From Flammula alnicola (Eukaryota; Basidiomycota; Agaricomycetes; Agaricales; Strophariaceae): a stretch of 64,000 nt of DNA. The notes beneath the pieces are model-generated. The model saw nothing but the letters and a program-made list of their open reading frames with translations, ran no database searches and had not been told where the DNA came from. Where the stretch lies: positions 1-64,000 of the forward strand of contig JADNRV010000246.1 in NCBI GenBank assembly GCA_015499995.1, in the 5' to 3' direction. Both the position numbers and the translations under genes were made by a program. Positions 45,896 to 60,411 of the stretch are shown here, one piece after another. How positions within the stretch are numbered: position 1 is the stretch's first letter; every line of letters begins with the position of its first letter.

Positions 45896-45897
45896 TA

Positions 45898-47316
45898 CAA
45901 TCATTCCCTTTAAAGCGCACAATCAGTTAATCAAATATGAAGTGAGTTTCGACCTGAATCCACGATTTTTTTTTTTGGCCCAGTACATTTTCAACACTGC
46001 GGAGACCGCTGAGACGTCTGAATGACTGTGATACGTCTGATGGCGCCTGATCAAGCTGCCAGAATAATGGGCTGGAGTAAAATGGAAGTTCTATTTTCTC
46101 ACCGGAAAAATAGGAGAGAGTAGTTGATGACGATTATCCGTGTGCTCCTACCAAGTCAATGGCAACGATAGATTACTTCTATTCGCTCTGATGTCGAAGA
46201 TAAAAGTTTACTCGGCGATCAAGGGTAGATAAGTATCATTAGATGGATGTGACTGGACATACCGTACATCATAGATGTACACTTCTACATAGATAGTGCG
46301 CATCGTGCAGAGTGCATAGCTCAGACTGGAACGAGACTGCATTCCGCAAATGAGTTTTCCCGGCTGTTTCGAAGCCTTTAATACATGTGATGTCGGATAT
46401 ACCGCTTGGGTTGGACGGCGAGAGCTTTGCGTAATAATTATTTATGTTATCGAACGATCGTAGCTCACTAGTAATGCAGACACTTCATTGATGAACAAGA
46501 ATCTCATTGCTCCGCTCAAGTTTCCCCGTTAAAACGGTTGTCTGTCTCGGACTCCAGGTACTCTAAGGAATCTAGGATGCAATAAGTTGAACCGAAAAAG
46601 AGCCCCTCGAACAATAATCACGACTCCTTCATCCACGCACTACACATTCTGGTGGTTAAACCAAGGGTATTACTTATAACCATCGTCCCGGGCCCCGCCG
46701 CCCCCGAGTAAATTTCCCTGCAGCACCATCGGCGTGTGGTCTGTCCCGCAACAAAAATACGGCTGAATTTAATTTATAAAAATTGCATGATTCAATAGCC
46801 ATTCCTCACAGTTATTGCAGGTTATAAAGTAATATCACTGCTTGTAGCCTTACAGGTCGAACCGTCGAAGTCGGACATTCGGATGTGTGCCCAAAATAGG
46901 CCGCCTACCTAATTCGGGGCTGTGGGAATAATGTGGCCACCATCAAAAATCAAAATCCCGCCGTATTTTCGTTCCCATTACTTACATATGTTTGTAAATT
47001 AATATCTTAGATGCAAGGACCACATGGTTTCCATTAAGTATGTACATTGCTTACGGCTTTATCATGTGTATTTTGTCGTCGGTTTGTGGCCGTACTTGTT
47101 CATATTTGGCGACGGACCCTTTGCAAACAACAGACAATATGAGAGGTTTTTGCCAAATAGGGCCAAACAACTATTGTCTTTTTGATGGAAATTCAACTCA
47201 GCTTTGTTCAATAAAAACCGCTTAGAGGAACAATGGGCGAAACACAATGGTCTGTCGACCTCCACTACCACATTGTAATGGCCTTTAGGAAGGGGTAACT
47301 ACGGATACCTTTCTCA
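45898..47316. other. intergenic, nothing recognised
   Basis: About 1.4 kb, mostly AT-rich, with one T-run near 45968-45979. No gene, repeat pair or RNA gene is supported. Confidence 0.4.
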
Positions 47317-47324
47317 TATAAATA
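47317..47324 (+). promoter_or_regulatory. TATA box of the 389-aa gene
   Basis: TATAAATA about 313 nt before the ATG at 47630. The interval is CT-rich and ATG-poor, as expected for a long 5' UTR of an abundant transcript. Confidence 0.55.
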
Positions 47325-47629
47325 TGAGGGCGGTCTTCGGTATTGAATCCCTCAACAGGTACTCTCCTGAACCACTCTAGTCACTCCAGCTTCGTTTGCT
47401 TCACACACTCAAGATCTCGCCAAGTTTCGGTATCTCAGGAGGTGGCTATCTCATATCCTCTATCTTTCTTTTCATTACTCTAATTTTATTTCTGCTTTTT
47501 TTCAGATAATTTCTATTCGACTCATATACGACCCATTAAATTTTCATTCGCCTAAATTTATCCAACCTTCGAATCGCCGGTCGATATATTGCATCTTTTG
47601 CATCCTACTTCACGAATTTTAAGACTAGA

Positions 47630-48799
47630 ATGGCTTTCAACAACGTCCTTCCTGCCCCCGCCATGGTCCCCACCAGCATCACCCAGGCTATCAACTTCTT
47701 GACACGCCCCCTTATCCTTACTCAGAGTCCCGACATCGTCGCTTGTTTCCAGTCGATCCTGAGGACGACTCTCCAGGCAGCCTACGCGCCAAGCCGTGAT
47801 TCTCACCTTGTCCTTTCGTTTTCCGCGACTTCTCTTCCCCCACGCCCCGTTTACGCAGCGTGCATAGCCTCGGGAATCAACTGGTCCGACTGGATCAGCC
47901 TCCTTGGCGCCCGCGAGTTCGACCTCATCATTATGCCCCACTCTGTTCTCGTTACCTACGATGGTGTCAACCCGCAGACCGTTGTCGTGTGGTCTGAGAG
48001 CACCCTCACCCCAGCCAGGCGCTCTCTTCTCGCCCGCCTCAACATCCAAGAGCCGCAGGTGCCTATCAGCAAACTCGGACAGCAGTCCATGATGCAGGCA
48101 TCCCTCCGCGCAACCGTCAGCTCTGCACTGGCTCGCGTTCAGACCCGCACCCTCGCCCAGCAGCTGCTCGAGTCGGACCACAAGGAGGAGGCCGACGAGA
48201 TCTTCGCCATGATCTCCAAGACCGCCATCATGTCGCCCACCCCCACCCGCGAGAAGTTCGCGCTCGACAGCCCCGCCTTGTTCGTGCCTTCTACAGATGC
48301 CTTCCCCTCCCCCCTTTCTTCCCCCGAGGCCATTTCCTCTCCAGACAGCTCCAGGCCAAGCTCTCGTTCCTCGACCTTCTCCTCATTTTCGTTCTCCTCA
48401 GACGACGAGAGCGCCACCTCCGTCTCCTCCATCTCCTCCTTCGACTTCTTGGCTTCCACTAAGCCTGCGGCCACCATTAAGACCCCCATTAATACCTTTA
48501 ACAAACGCGCGCCCGTTTTCGTTCCCCGCCAACAACAACCCCGCGCCGCCGCCGCCGCTCCTCGCGTGTTCATTGACAACACCAAGAAGGACGTGACTAA
48601 GTACCTCTACCAGGGCGGAGTTAGCACCGTCCTCACTGGTGGCGTCATGCTCGGCGGAGGCGCCGCCCCCTCCGCCAAGGCCAAGGCCGGCGCGGAGCAG
48701 GTACCCAAGTACCGCGCCCCAGTCGGAGGGAGGAAGTTGCCCACCCCGACTCAAAATGCAGCCTCCGCCAGCTCTTGGAGGCGCACTGCCCGCGTTTAA
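47630..48799 (+). CDS. conserved basidiomycete protein of unknown function, 389 aa, intronless
   Basis: Uninterrupted 389-codon frame with strong codon bias (C-ending codons), long CT-rich 5' leader and long T-rich 3' region, all suggesting high expression. Regions: an N-terminal folded part (residues 1-190, e.g. INFLTRPLILTQSPDIVACF, TVVVWSESTLTPARRSLLAR), then LAQQLLESDHKEEADEIFAM (helical), then a long Ser-rich disordered linker (about 205-280), then VFVPRQQQPRAAAAAPRVF and a short C-terminal block TKKDVTKYLYQGGVSTVLTG with Gly-rich flank. Similar C-terminal blocks occur in predicted proteins of agaric genomes; no enzyme, membrane or nucleic-acid motif is visible. Function unknown. Confidence 0.85.
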   Translation: MAFNNVLPAPAMVPTSITQAINFLTRPLILTQSPDIVACFQSILRTTLQAAYAPSRDSHLVLSFSATSLPPRPVYAACIASGINWSDWISLLGAREFDLIIMPHSVLVTYDGVNPQTVVVWSESTLTPARRSLLARLNIQEPQVPISKLGQQSMMQASLRATVSSALARVQTRTLAQQLLESDHKEEADEIFAMISKTAIMSPTPTREKFALDSPALFVPSTDAFPSPLSSPEAISSPDSSRPSSRSSTFSSFSFSSDDESATSVSSISSFDFLASTKPAATIKTPINTFNKRAPVFVPRQQQPRAAAAAPRVFIDNTKKDVTKYLYQGGVSTVLTGGVMLGGGAAPSAKAKAGAEQVPKYRAPVGGRKLPTPTQNAASASSWRRTARV

Positions 48800-49399
48800 A
48801 CGCTTTTTATTATCCACCACGCTCAACGATCAAGATCAAGACGACATTGTACGACACACGCTGCCCTCAAAAATAACACGATTCTGTGCACGATAACGCT
48901 CTGAACACTCTTCGGTCTTTCCTTCTTTTTTTTTCGGCTTTTCTGTATCCTTTAATTGTAACTGTAACTCAACTCACCTTTGGCTGTCTTTAGATTTTTC
49001 CTCTTTTTTTGTAGCGTTATTCGTCGCTTTGCTTTGCTGATCACGAGCTTCTGATCTATTACCCTTTCTGGCTCTCTCCCTCTTCATTCAAATCGAAACA
49101 TTCTCGTAGCTCTTAGCCGAGACCTAATCCTGCTTCCTCTCTTGGACTCCCTTGTTGTCACCTACGGTTTTTCCAGGTCTAACTCCTGTATCATCTTTGG
49201 CCATTTGGGTCAATCTGCTTACTGTGTATTATTGTACCAAGTTACTTTGGTAACTTTTTAATGTTCACATTGTGCGATATCTCTCAATAACTTTCTGGAC
49301 CTTTAACATACCGCGCTTAGCTGCAAGTAAGATGGTTCTCCTATAATTCGAGGTTCGACATATAATACCACTTCTCTAGGGATAATTGTCGACTTATAA
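48800..49399. other. 3' flanks of two convergent genes
   Basis: T- and CT-rich sequence after the 389-aa gene, followed by the 3' flank of the sugar transporter. No frame of interest. Confidence 0.4.
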
Positions 49400-52300
49400 T
49401 TAGTTCTTGCTATCGCTGTCATACTCCGCATGTTCGATAGCACCCTTTGCTTCCACGTCGCCGGATGCAATCATGCCAGCCTTCTCGGTAAGAGCGCCTG
49501 GGATAAAAGTACCTGGATAATGGGTTTAGAATGTCGTTCAAAAACATTTGGGAGTGATCTCCTTACCTTGGCGGAGATCTCTTTCCGCAGCCAGGCGATC
49601 GCCAACCTTGGCGTAGGATGTTCCCGGTACGAAGAGTGGGGCGTCTTCGAACAAAGCATCCATCTCTGTAATATGTACGCTTTATTACGAATGCGACATG
49701 CAATTGACGTGGCCGTTCCTCACCCTCAAGACGGCGTCCACAGGTTTCCTAATGCTCAGAAGTTCAACGAATTCGGCACAAGTGAGAAAAGAAGCACTGA
49801 CAGGGAAAAAAGCCCATACGAACAACGCGCTGTAAAACATCGTCAGACGACGAAAATGTGACCCTTTACTCGTACTACACGGGACGTACTTGGTATGTCC
49901 GCAGATTGCAAATACGAGGTCTGCCAAGTTGGAAGAATTGATTCAGTACTGCCTCCTGCCATAATCGCCGTAACGTACAGAATCTGTCAAGACCATGTCA
50001 GAGCCTGTTATGATGATGAGGACGCCGTGTTACTCACTTCCATCCAATGGCCTGAAAAGCCCTCGGCGTCACTTGGGCTATGAAGCTAAGGCGGATCATA
50101 TGAGCGAAATAGTATAAAGATTTAAGAGACAGCTGAACGTCAACGAACAAGTTTGAGATCCACGACGATGAGCTCGTAATGGCTGTGCTCTTGGCTCTTG
50201 TCCTTGTCGAGAAAATCTCAGCCGGGTATGCCCAGGATAAGGGTCCGATACAGGCGCTAAAGAAGAAGTTGAAGATCCATGTCCTGTCGAGAATCACAGT
50301 AAGTGAGATGCGAGAGAATTCAGAGTGTCTTCTTACGTTACTAGGGAAAGAACATGGGTCAGAAACACAGAAGTAGCTTGGTATCTAGTTAAATTACTTA
50401 CTAACGAAAATCTAAGGGAAGCCAAGGTTAGATGCAGGAGGTCTCTAACGTGTCGAAGAGAACATGTTGAACTCACATAATGCGCCTACATGACGGACGC
50501 GGTCAGTCCATTTCAGCATATCGTTCCGACATTACTCACAGCGTTACTGAAGTAAAATCATCATCAGCACCAACCCAACACGTCTGACATTGTCAACTTA
50601 CTTGTTAACTGTCCCAGGCCATCTTGCCATTAGTATTGCACCAACCACGAAAGATAGCCCAGATGCGATGTTTCCTATAATCAAAGGCTTTCTTCTGCCG
50701 GTGTGGTCGACCCACATAACACAGCACGCCTCGCCGATAAGGGCGATGACGCTGTTGATCGACTGGAATAGAAGCACGCGGGTAGACGTGAATCCCATCT
50801 GAATGCTTTTAAGCGTTTGTCCTGATCTAAGTAGTCGACAGAAGGGAACATACGGTCACGAAAATCTATGTTGCGTCAGGCGTCGAGTATGTGCTTGAAC
50901 ATAGGAGAGATGTCACCTACCGTCGTGGAATAGTATTGAATCGCGCTGACACCTGGCGAAATCAGACATTCAGTTAATATACAAGAAACAGCGAATGAGC
51001 GAACCAGTCATTTGGACCGAAAATTGGAGGATATATCTGATATAAAAGTCAGCACAGAGATATCAATGAAATACCATAAAATCTTTACCCAAGGCTGACA
51101 CGACGAAGATTGCTGGGCACTGTGAATAATTCTTTCCAGCTGCACTCAACTGTAAATCGAAACTACAACGAAAGCGAATGCTGGCCAACTTTCCTGGATT
51201 CTCCGATGTCACGCGCTTTATGAATGTCGGCTTTCATGTCTTCGATTTGAGAAAGCACAAAGCGATCCGTTACGTCCCCATTTGAGTGTAGACGGGCAAG
51301 TGTGGTCAACGCTGAGGGAGACGATCAGAAAAAAAATCGATGTCTACTGCGATCCTTACCTTCATCCATTCGTCCCTTCTCTGCAAGCCAACGAGGACTA
51401 CGCAACAAAATTAGTCTGAATATCACATGTGAGAATATTTTCACATGCGACTCAGGGAGAAGTAAAATGAATGCGAGTAGTGGAATAGCGGGAATAATCT
51501 GGGTTAAGCTGGATGAGCAAATCATGTGCGGTGCAAGGATTTATTCATCGGCGTTACCTGAATGCATAAAGGTACTCTCCATTCGGCCGGCGTCCCCTTC
51601 AAGCCTGCGGACGTTCCAAATGTCTGGCATAATGAGGGTTGAGTATGATATACATCAATTCTGCTCCGAAACCACTGACAATCCATGAGGCACAGAATGC
51701 TATTTCAGTAATTAATCATCCTCGTAGTAAAACTCTCAATCTAAGAGGCCCACGTACCTCCAATCCCAAGCATGAATTGCTGTAACGTGGTTAGGCGCCC
51801 TCGAATACTTGGATGTGCGATTTCAGCCTACATAAACGTTAGTTGTACCCCTTTGCGAAAGGTTCAAGGACCTGCCTGATATAGAGGTGCGAGATCTGAC
51901 ACGATGCCAACTCCAAAACCTGAATCATACCATGAAAAGTCATCTTCACCCTTCTCCCGTGAAAACTACCTGCGAAGAACCGTCCGGCTAGCATCATATC
52001 CATATTCTGCGCTCCTGTTTGAAGGGCACCTCCAAACCTAAAAGAGACAAAATATGAGCAGCAGTAACACGAAACGTTTTGGAAGTAGCATGCACATATA
52101 GACAGCCGCTCCAAGTTGGATAGACTTGCGTCTACCAAATCTGTCCGCAACATATGCAACCGGAACCATCCCGAAGAAACTGGACAAAGTGAGCAATACA
52201 CATCTGGCAGTTGAGAGCTCGTGAATACTAACCATCCAAGGACTGTCCACTCAAAGGTGATCAACAACCCAACTTTGCCCCATTACGATGAAAGTAAACC

Positions 52301-52590
52301 ACAAACCAAATATACTAGCAATTAAACCTTGAAGGTTAGAATTGTTGTATCGTGGACCCATCACGCGCTTTACCAGAATAAGTCAAGGTGAGAGAAAAAT
52401 GGCTTGAAGACGTACGATGAAGTCCGGAGCCGGTAACACTCCTGCGATAACACCCAAATCATATCCAAAAATAATACTTCCAAGGCCTGTTCAGCACCAA
52501 ATTAGAGCATGCATCACTTGGGAAATATGAGAAACTTTTACTGGCGAACAGGCCACATAACCATGTGTAGACTTTAGGAGGAAGATTCAT
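49400..52590 (-). CDS. MFS sugar porter, intron-rich (possibly degrading)
   Basis: Start ATG at 52590: MNLPPKVYTWLCGLFASLGS then IIFGYDLGVIAGVLPAPDF. Spliced pieces then give DRFGRRKS (near 52120), GRFFAGFGVGIVSDLAPLYQ, EIAHPSIRGRLTTLQQFMLG, EWRVPLCIQIIPAIPLLAF, PESPRWLAEKGR, FSVQMTGVSAIQYYS, LLFQSINSVIALIGEACCV, GPLSWAYPAEIFSTRTRAKS, then PETCGRRLEMDALFEDAP and an acidic tail stopping at 49400. This is the sugar porter family of 12-helix MFS transporters. At least 14 introns, two apparently GC-AG. Two joints could not be closed in frame by eye: near 50820-50880 (after AIQYYSTT) and in the last helix near 49890-50040. Either microexons were missed or the gene is damaged. It is next to a GH51 gene, so arabinose or its oligomers are likely substrates (inference). 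Confidence 0.75.
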
Positions 52591-53122
52591 GCTCAAAAGC
52601 GTGCTTCGATCGACTTGACGGTAGATATGTCAGATACAGAAGTGAGGTGGGGTTTCGAAGTCTCCTCTGTTTTCTTAAATAACAGAACGTACATACTTAT
52701 GTGAACATGCCTAGATAGAAGGCGGCAGTGGCGGACCGCCCCACACTTCAGGTCAATTCTCAATATTCCTATGCGGTCATGGGGCCGTCTGGTGATCACA
52801 CGACAACCCCATAAGCTAAAGGTTGCCTGTTTTTTGACCTCAAGTAGGTCGCTAAAGCGAGCCTTTAGGAGCTGAAATTGCCTGGATCAAATAGAAATAG
52901 ACATTTACGAATTATTTGTATCCACAAGTTGTCTCTCACAAATTGATTTAGACCTGAAATTCCTGATTTCGGCGGCAGTATCCATATAACAGAAGGGTCC
53001 AACATCTCAAAAAATGTATGTGTTGGAGGACCTGGTAGCCAAGAAGATATCAATGTTAGAGCGAGTGTCAGATAAATATAGAGACTTCTTATAATTACAC
53101 GAAGAGACTTCCCGCGTCCTTA
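52591..53122. other. intergenic between transporter and GH51 gene
   Basis: About 530 bp; 5' flank of the transporter and 3' flank of the arabinofuranosidase, both on the minus strand. No frame with similarity. Confidence 0.4.
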
Positions 53123-56918
<3,796 letters not shown>

Positions 56919-57945
56919 CTACGCGCCAACCCTCAATTTCTCGTTGTGCTCATCCAATTCAGATGTCTGGCGAGCCGTTGAGCGCTTGCGGAGGTGGATT
57001 GTACCATTAATGACGAAGAAGATGACGCATTGTCCAACAGCAATTCCAATGATATATGCCGCGAGTTTTTTTCCTTCTTTCTTTGGATCAAGGAAGGAGT
57101 AGGCTAGGTTGGTTGGAACATAAAACGTCAGTGCTGGAATAGGCGAGGCGTACTGAAACTGAGCGTACTGTAAAATCCCTGAGTAGCATGCGTAATGTAG
57201 GCCACTCCGAGGTAACCACCCAGCAAAAGAACAGTGACAGGCAAACCGACGTAGGGCATAGGTTCGATGTTGGTGAATAAAATCTCGAAGAGGGCAAAGA
57301 CCGTGTTAAACGCATGTTTCGATATGTTTGACCATGCTGAGTAGCTCGTCCTTATTACGCTGGCAAGAGAAAAAAAAATCGGGGAGCTTGCCTGAGTAAG
57401 GAGTAGAAAAGGTCGAGGATGACGCCAACAAAGCCCAGTAGACGATTGTCACGAGAATAGCTAGAGTTTGGCGGAATTGAGGTCAGCGGCACCACAACCA
57501 AATGTGCTGGTACGACTCACGGAATGTAATCACAGTAGATAAGAGCAAGATGTGCAGGCATCGCAGAAATCGAGGCCATCTCTGCAGAGGATACTCATCT
57601 CTACCGGATTTTTGGTTCCTCGCGTATGAGAATGTCTGAACTCCTGAGGCGAAGAAGTACGCGCAGATTCCGATGAAAGCGAGGTTGGTGAAGTAAGAGA
57701 AGAATCTTCATGGATGGTTCAAGTTTACAGATTAGAAAAAAGAAATATGGTGAAGGGCCAAACATTGAATTTCAAACCACGTACGAATCAATATCCTTTG
57801 TCTTGGCCCCTTCCCAGATCAGAATGAATACCAACGCGACGAGAACATAGAGTGCAATGACGAGCCGAATGATAGCGAGCTGAAAAGGAGAGAAGAGATA
57901 GGAGGTAATGAGCCTCAGTTGTCGGTCGAATTCTGCATCGCCCAT
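56919..57945 (-). CDS. AIG1/FAR-17a-like membrane protein, 255 aa
   Basis: Exons 57785..57945, 57521..57705, 57392..57460, 57169..57336 and 56919..57103 sum to 768 nt. Six or so hydrophobic helices: LAIIRLVIALYVLVALVFIL, FSYFTNLAFIGICAYFFASG, LRCLHILLLSTVITF, ILVTIVYWALLASS, GLPVTVLLLGGYLGVAYITH and AYIIGIAVGQCVIFFVINGT. The signature region is WSNISKHAFNTVFALFEIL and YSFLDPKKEGK. This fits the FAR-17a/AIG1-like family of ER or plasma membrane proteins (androgen-induced gene 1 in animals, where members hydrolyse fatty acid esters of hydroxy fatty acids). Intron 3 (57337..57391) is GC-AG with donor CAG/GCAAGC; no in-frame GT donor was seen there. Enzymatic role is inferred only from the family. 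Confidence 0.8.
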
Positions 57946-58197
57946 GGTATGCGAAGAAGGGATAAGGAAATAACAGGACGTCGTTCATTCCATGTATTCA
58001 GCCTGGCCGCTGGCAGGTGTATGTAAGGTTCATTGCGGCGTGCCTGAATCAAATGAATGTTTTCACATCGCCAAATTCGGGAATGCGGTTGGTGGCGTTG
58101 GCGTGTATTGAATCCGCCAGCTAAGCGCCACCGCTAGCGCTCATCGTGGGTAGAAATGAACTCCTTTCAACCAAGATCGTTCCGGAAAGGCGCCCAA

Positions 58198-59865
58198 TAG
58201 TGTTGCCGCGACTCGGCTCATTTTCGCTAGCCGGATCGGCTCAGCCGCACGGCTAGCTGAGCCGAGTTATAAATAACAGCTTGCGGCTAAATCCGAGCGG
58301 CTATCTTATAAGCCGACTTATAAGTCGACTCAAGCCGCTCAAGCCGCTTGCAGTTGCCATTCCAAATCAGGTAATTCTGCACGTGAAGCCCGGGAACTAT
58401 CTCAACCAACGTTGCGCCCTGTCTTCACTCTTACCACCCAAATAACCCCCACCTGGCCAACGCTTTTCCGATGGTCGTCAAAGCCGTTGACTTCTGTTAC
58501 AACTGCGAAGAATAATGCACCGATGAACGTGAGAAGGAACACGGAGGTGATTTGACCACGCCACCGAGGCTCGCCCACGATAACCTCCAGCACCCAGAAA
58601 CCTACAGCACACCCGCTGCAGGCAGGGTCAGACCTACGCAGATGCCTTACACAACAAGGATGCAGCTCTGTGCAAGACACCGTCAGAAAACCAGCGAACA
58701 GCACAACAGCAAACGCGCTGCAGGGGGAATAAGGCCCATGAGATGTGGCAGAACCACGGTAAGCAACAGTCCACCTTATTGTACAGAAACCGCTCCTAAC
58801 CACTTCAATAGGAAATACCTCCACCCCTGTCCTCACTTCCGCCACCCCCTCCGTTGGCATTCTCAGTGCCCGAAAATTCTCCTTTGCTTCGTCAGTCTCT
58901 TATGCTGCCTCCGTCTCGTCATCGGCAGCAGTCGGCGATGATGAAAACAGCAGCAGCCTCAACAGCGACGACGCGGATTTCGACCAGCTATCCCCAGCAC
59001 CCAGCACTGCTATCGACCCGAATAGTGAGTATCGTGAAAAGCGGAAGGATGCCATCAAGCGCACCATCACGTCGATGACGGGAAAGGTGCGCATATATTG
59101 CAATCTTCAGCCCTAGTAACTCAACAGAATCCCGTAAGATGTCAGTGGACTCTCCCCCGACGTGCTCAAGAACATGCAGACGGACGATCTCGAACAGAAG
59201 CTCGTATATCTCTACTTAATGAACTACGCCAAGACCCAACCCGAGCTCGTTATCCTAGCGGTAAACACCTTTGTCAAAGATACAGACGACACGAACCCGC
59301 TCGCAAGGGACTTGGCGATTCGTACGATGGGCTGTCTGCTTGCCGAAAACATCATCGGTTACCTCAGTGACCCCCCTACAAAAGTGTCTCCGAGACGAGA
59401 ATCCTTATGTGCGCAAGATGGCGGCGCTGTGCGTCGCTAAGCTGTACGATCTCAAGCCGGAGCTGGTCATTGACAACGGCTTCTTGGAGCAGCTGCAGGA
59501 CATGATTGCTGATAGTAATCCCATGGTATGTACTTGACTCAAAAGTTGGTATAGAGGCTGATCTTCTTCGCAGGTCGTCGCCAATATGGTCGCGGCATTG
59601 ACGGGTATTCACGTTGCTGCCACATCACAACCTGAAACGTCCTCCGCGGGTCTTCTAAGTGGCGAGGGTACCACCGACGAAGCTGTATTGTAGATATTTT
59701 TAATATATTTCCATATATATCACCTTAAGGCATGGCTAGTCGACTTAAGTCGACTAGCTGAGCCGAACCGTCTAATTTTAGCAGCTTATTACGGCTTAGC
59801 TAGCCGTAAAATCAATAAGCCGTTAGCTGAGCCCAGCCGAGTTGAGCTGAGTCACGGCAACACTA
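58198..59865. mobile_element. hAT-type Pack element, 1668 bp, with captured gene fragment
   Basis: Left end TAGTGTTGCCGCGACTCGGC (58198); right end read inward as TAGTGTTGCCGTGACTCAGC (ending 59865). Exact 8-bp duplication GCGCCCAA at 58190-58197 and 59866-59873. Subterminal blocks are full of GCCGAG, GCTGAGCC and AGTCGACT words in both orientations. Length of the duplication and TAG start indicate the hAT superfamily. No transposase frame; the interior carries a beta-adaptin fragment and another stretch of unknown origin. Confidence 0.9.
59021..59692 (+). pseudogene. beta-adaptin (AP-1/AP-2 beta) fragment, frameshifted
   Basis: Reads SEYREKRKDAIKRTITSMTG, then after an intron [60 protein letters not shown]. 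At a run of six C (59371-59376) the frame shifts by one and continues [29 protein letters not shown] and VVANMVAALTGIHVAATS, ending at 59690-59692. These are the first HEAT-like repeats of the beta subunit of clathrin adaptors. Only about 200 of the usual 700 or more residues are present. One retained intron-like gap (about 59088-59132) and one near 59524-59573 suggest capture from genomic DNA, not cDNA. The N-terminal joint before DVLKNMQ is also disturbed. The whole fragment lies inside the hAT-type element. Confidence 0.85.
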
Positions 59866-59873
59866 GCGCCCAA

Positions 59874-60411
59874 GCCATGAGCCGAGCCGACCCCCCGAGA
59901 GACGGCGCTTGGACCTTGGTTGGAGCAGTAGTTCTATGCCTTACCCAAATCTAATTATTATCTCAAGCACGACAGAGAATTCAAACTGTTATGCATACCC
60001 TGTTCCCTCTCAGGAGGAGGTGCGTTTGTTGAATCTGTATATGAATATTGAAACGAGTTGAATCGAGCGAACCTGTGACGAACCTTCGGCTATATCCGCT
60101 GCATCATTTTCATGGTGATTTAAAATTTGTTGATCCTTTTCATTTCATCCCCTGTGTGCATAATTGACTCTCAGCTTGGAACCGACTATGGACTACGTTC
60201 AGTTAACTTTCTACGTTAAATATATGTGCTCTATCCTACTTTCTGCTTTGCAAGCCACAACCTCGCATGATTGCTGATTCAAAGATGTAAAAATAGGTGC
60301 GATTCTTACCAGTCCGGATTGCGGACCCTGACATATCTCCAGATCGATGAATACATATAAAGTAGATGTCGTTTCGTTCTTAACCCTCAACCACTAGTAC
60401 TGTCACAGGCG
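59874..60411. other. 5' flank of the EF-hand gene
   Basis: About 540 bp with no frame of interest. ACATATAAAGTAG at 60354-60366 may serve as a TATA box, about 55 nt before the ATG at 60412. Confidence 0.4.

Noticed and set aside
47558..48181. 207-codon minus-strand frame
   Set aside because: Antisense shadow of the codon-biased 389-aa gene.
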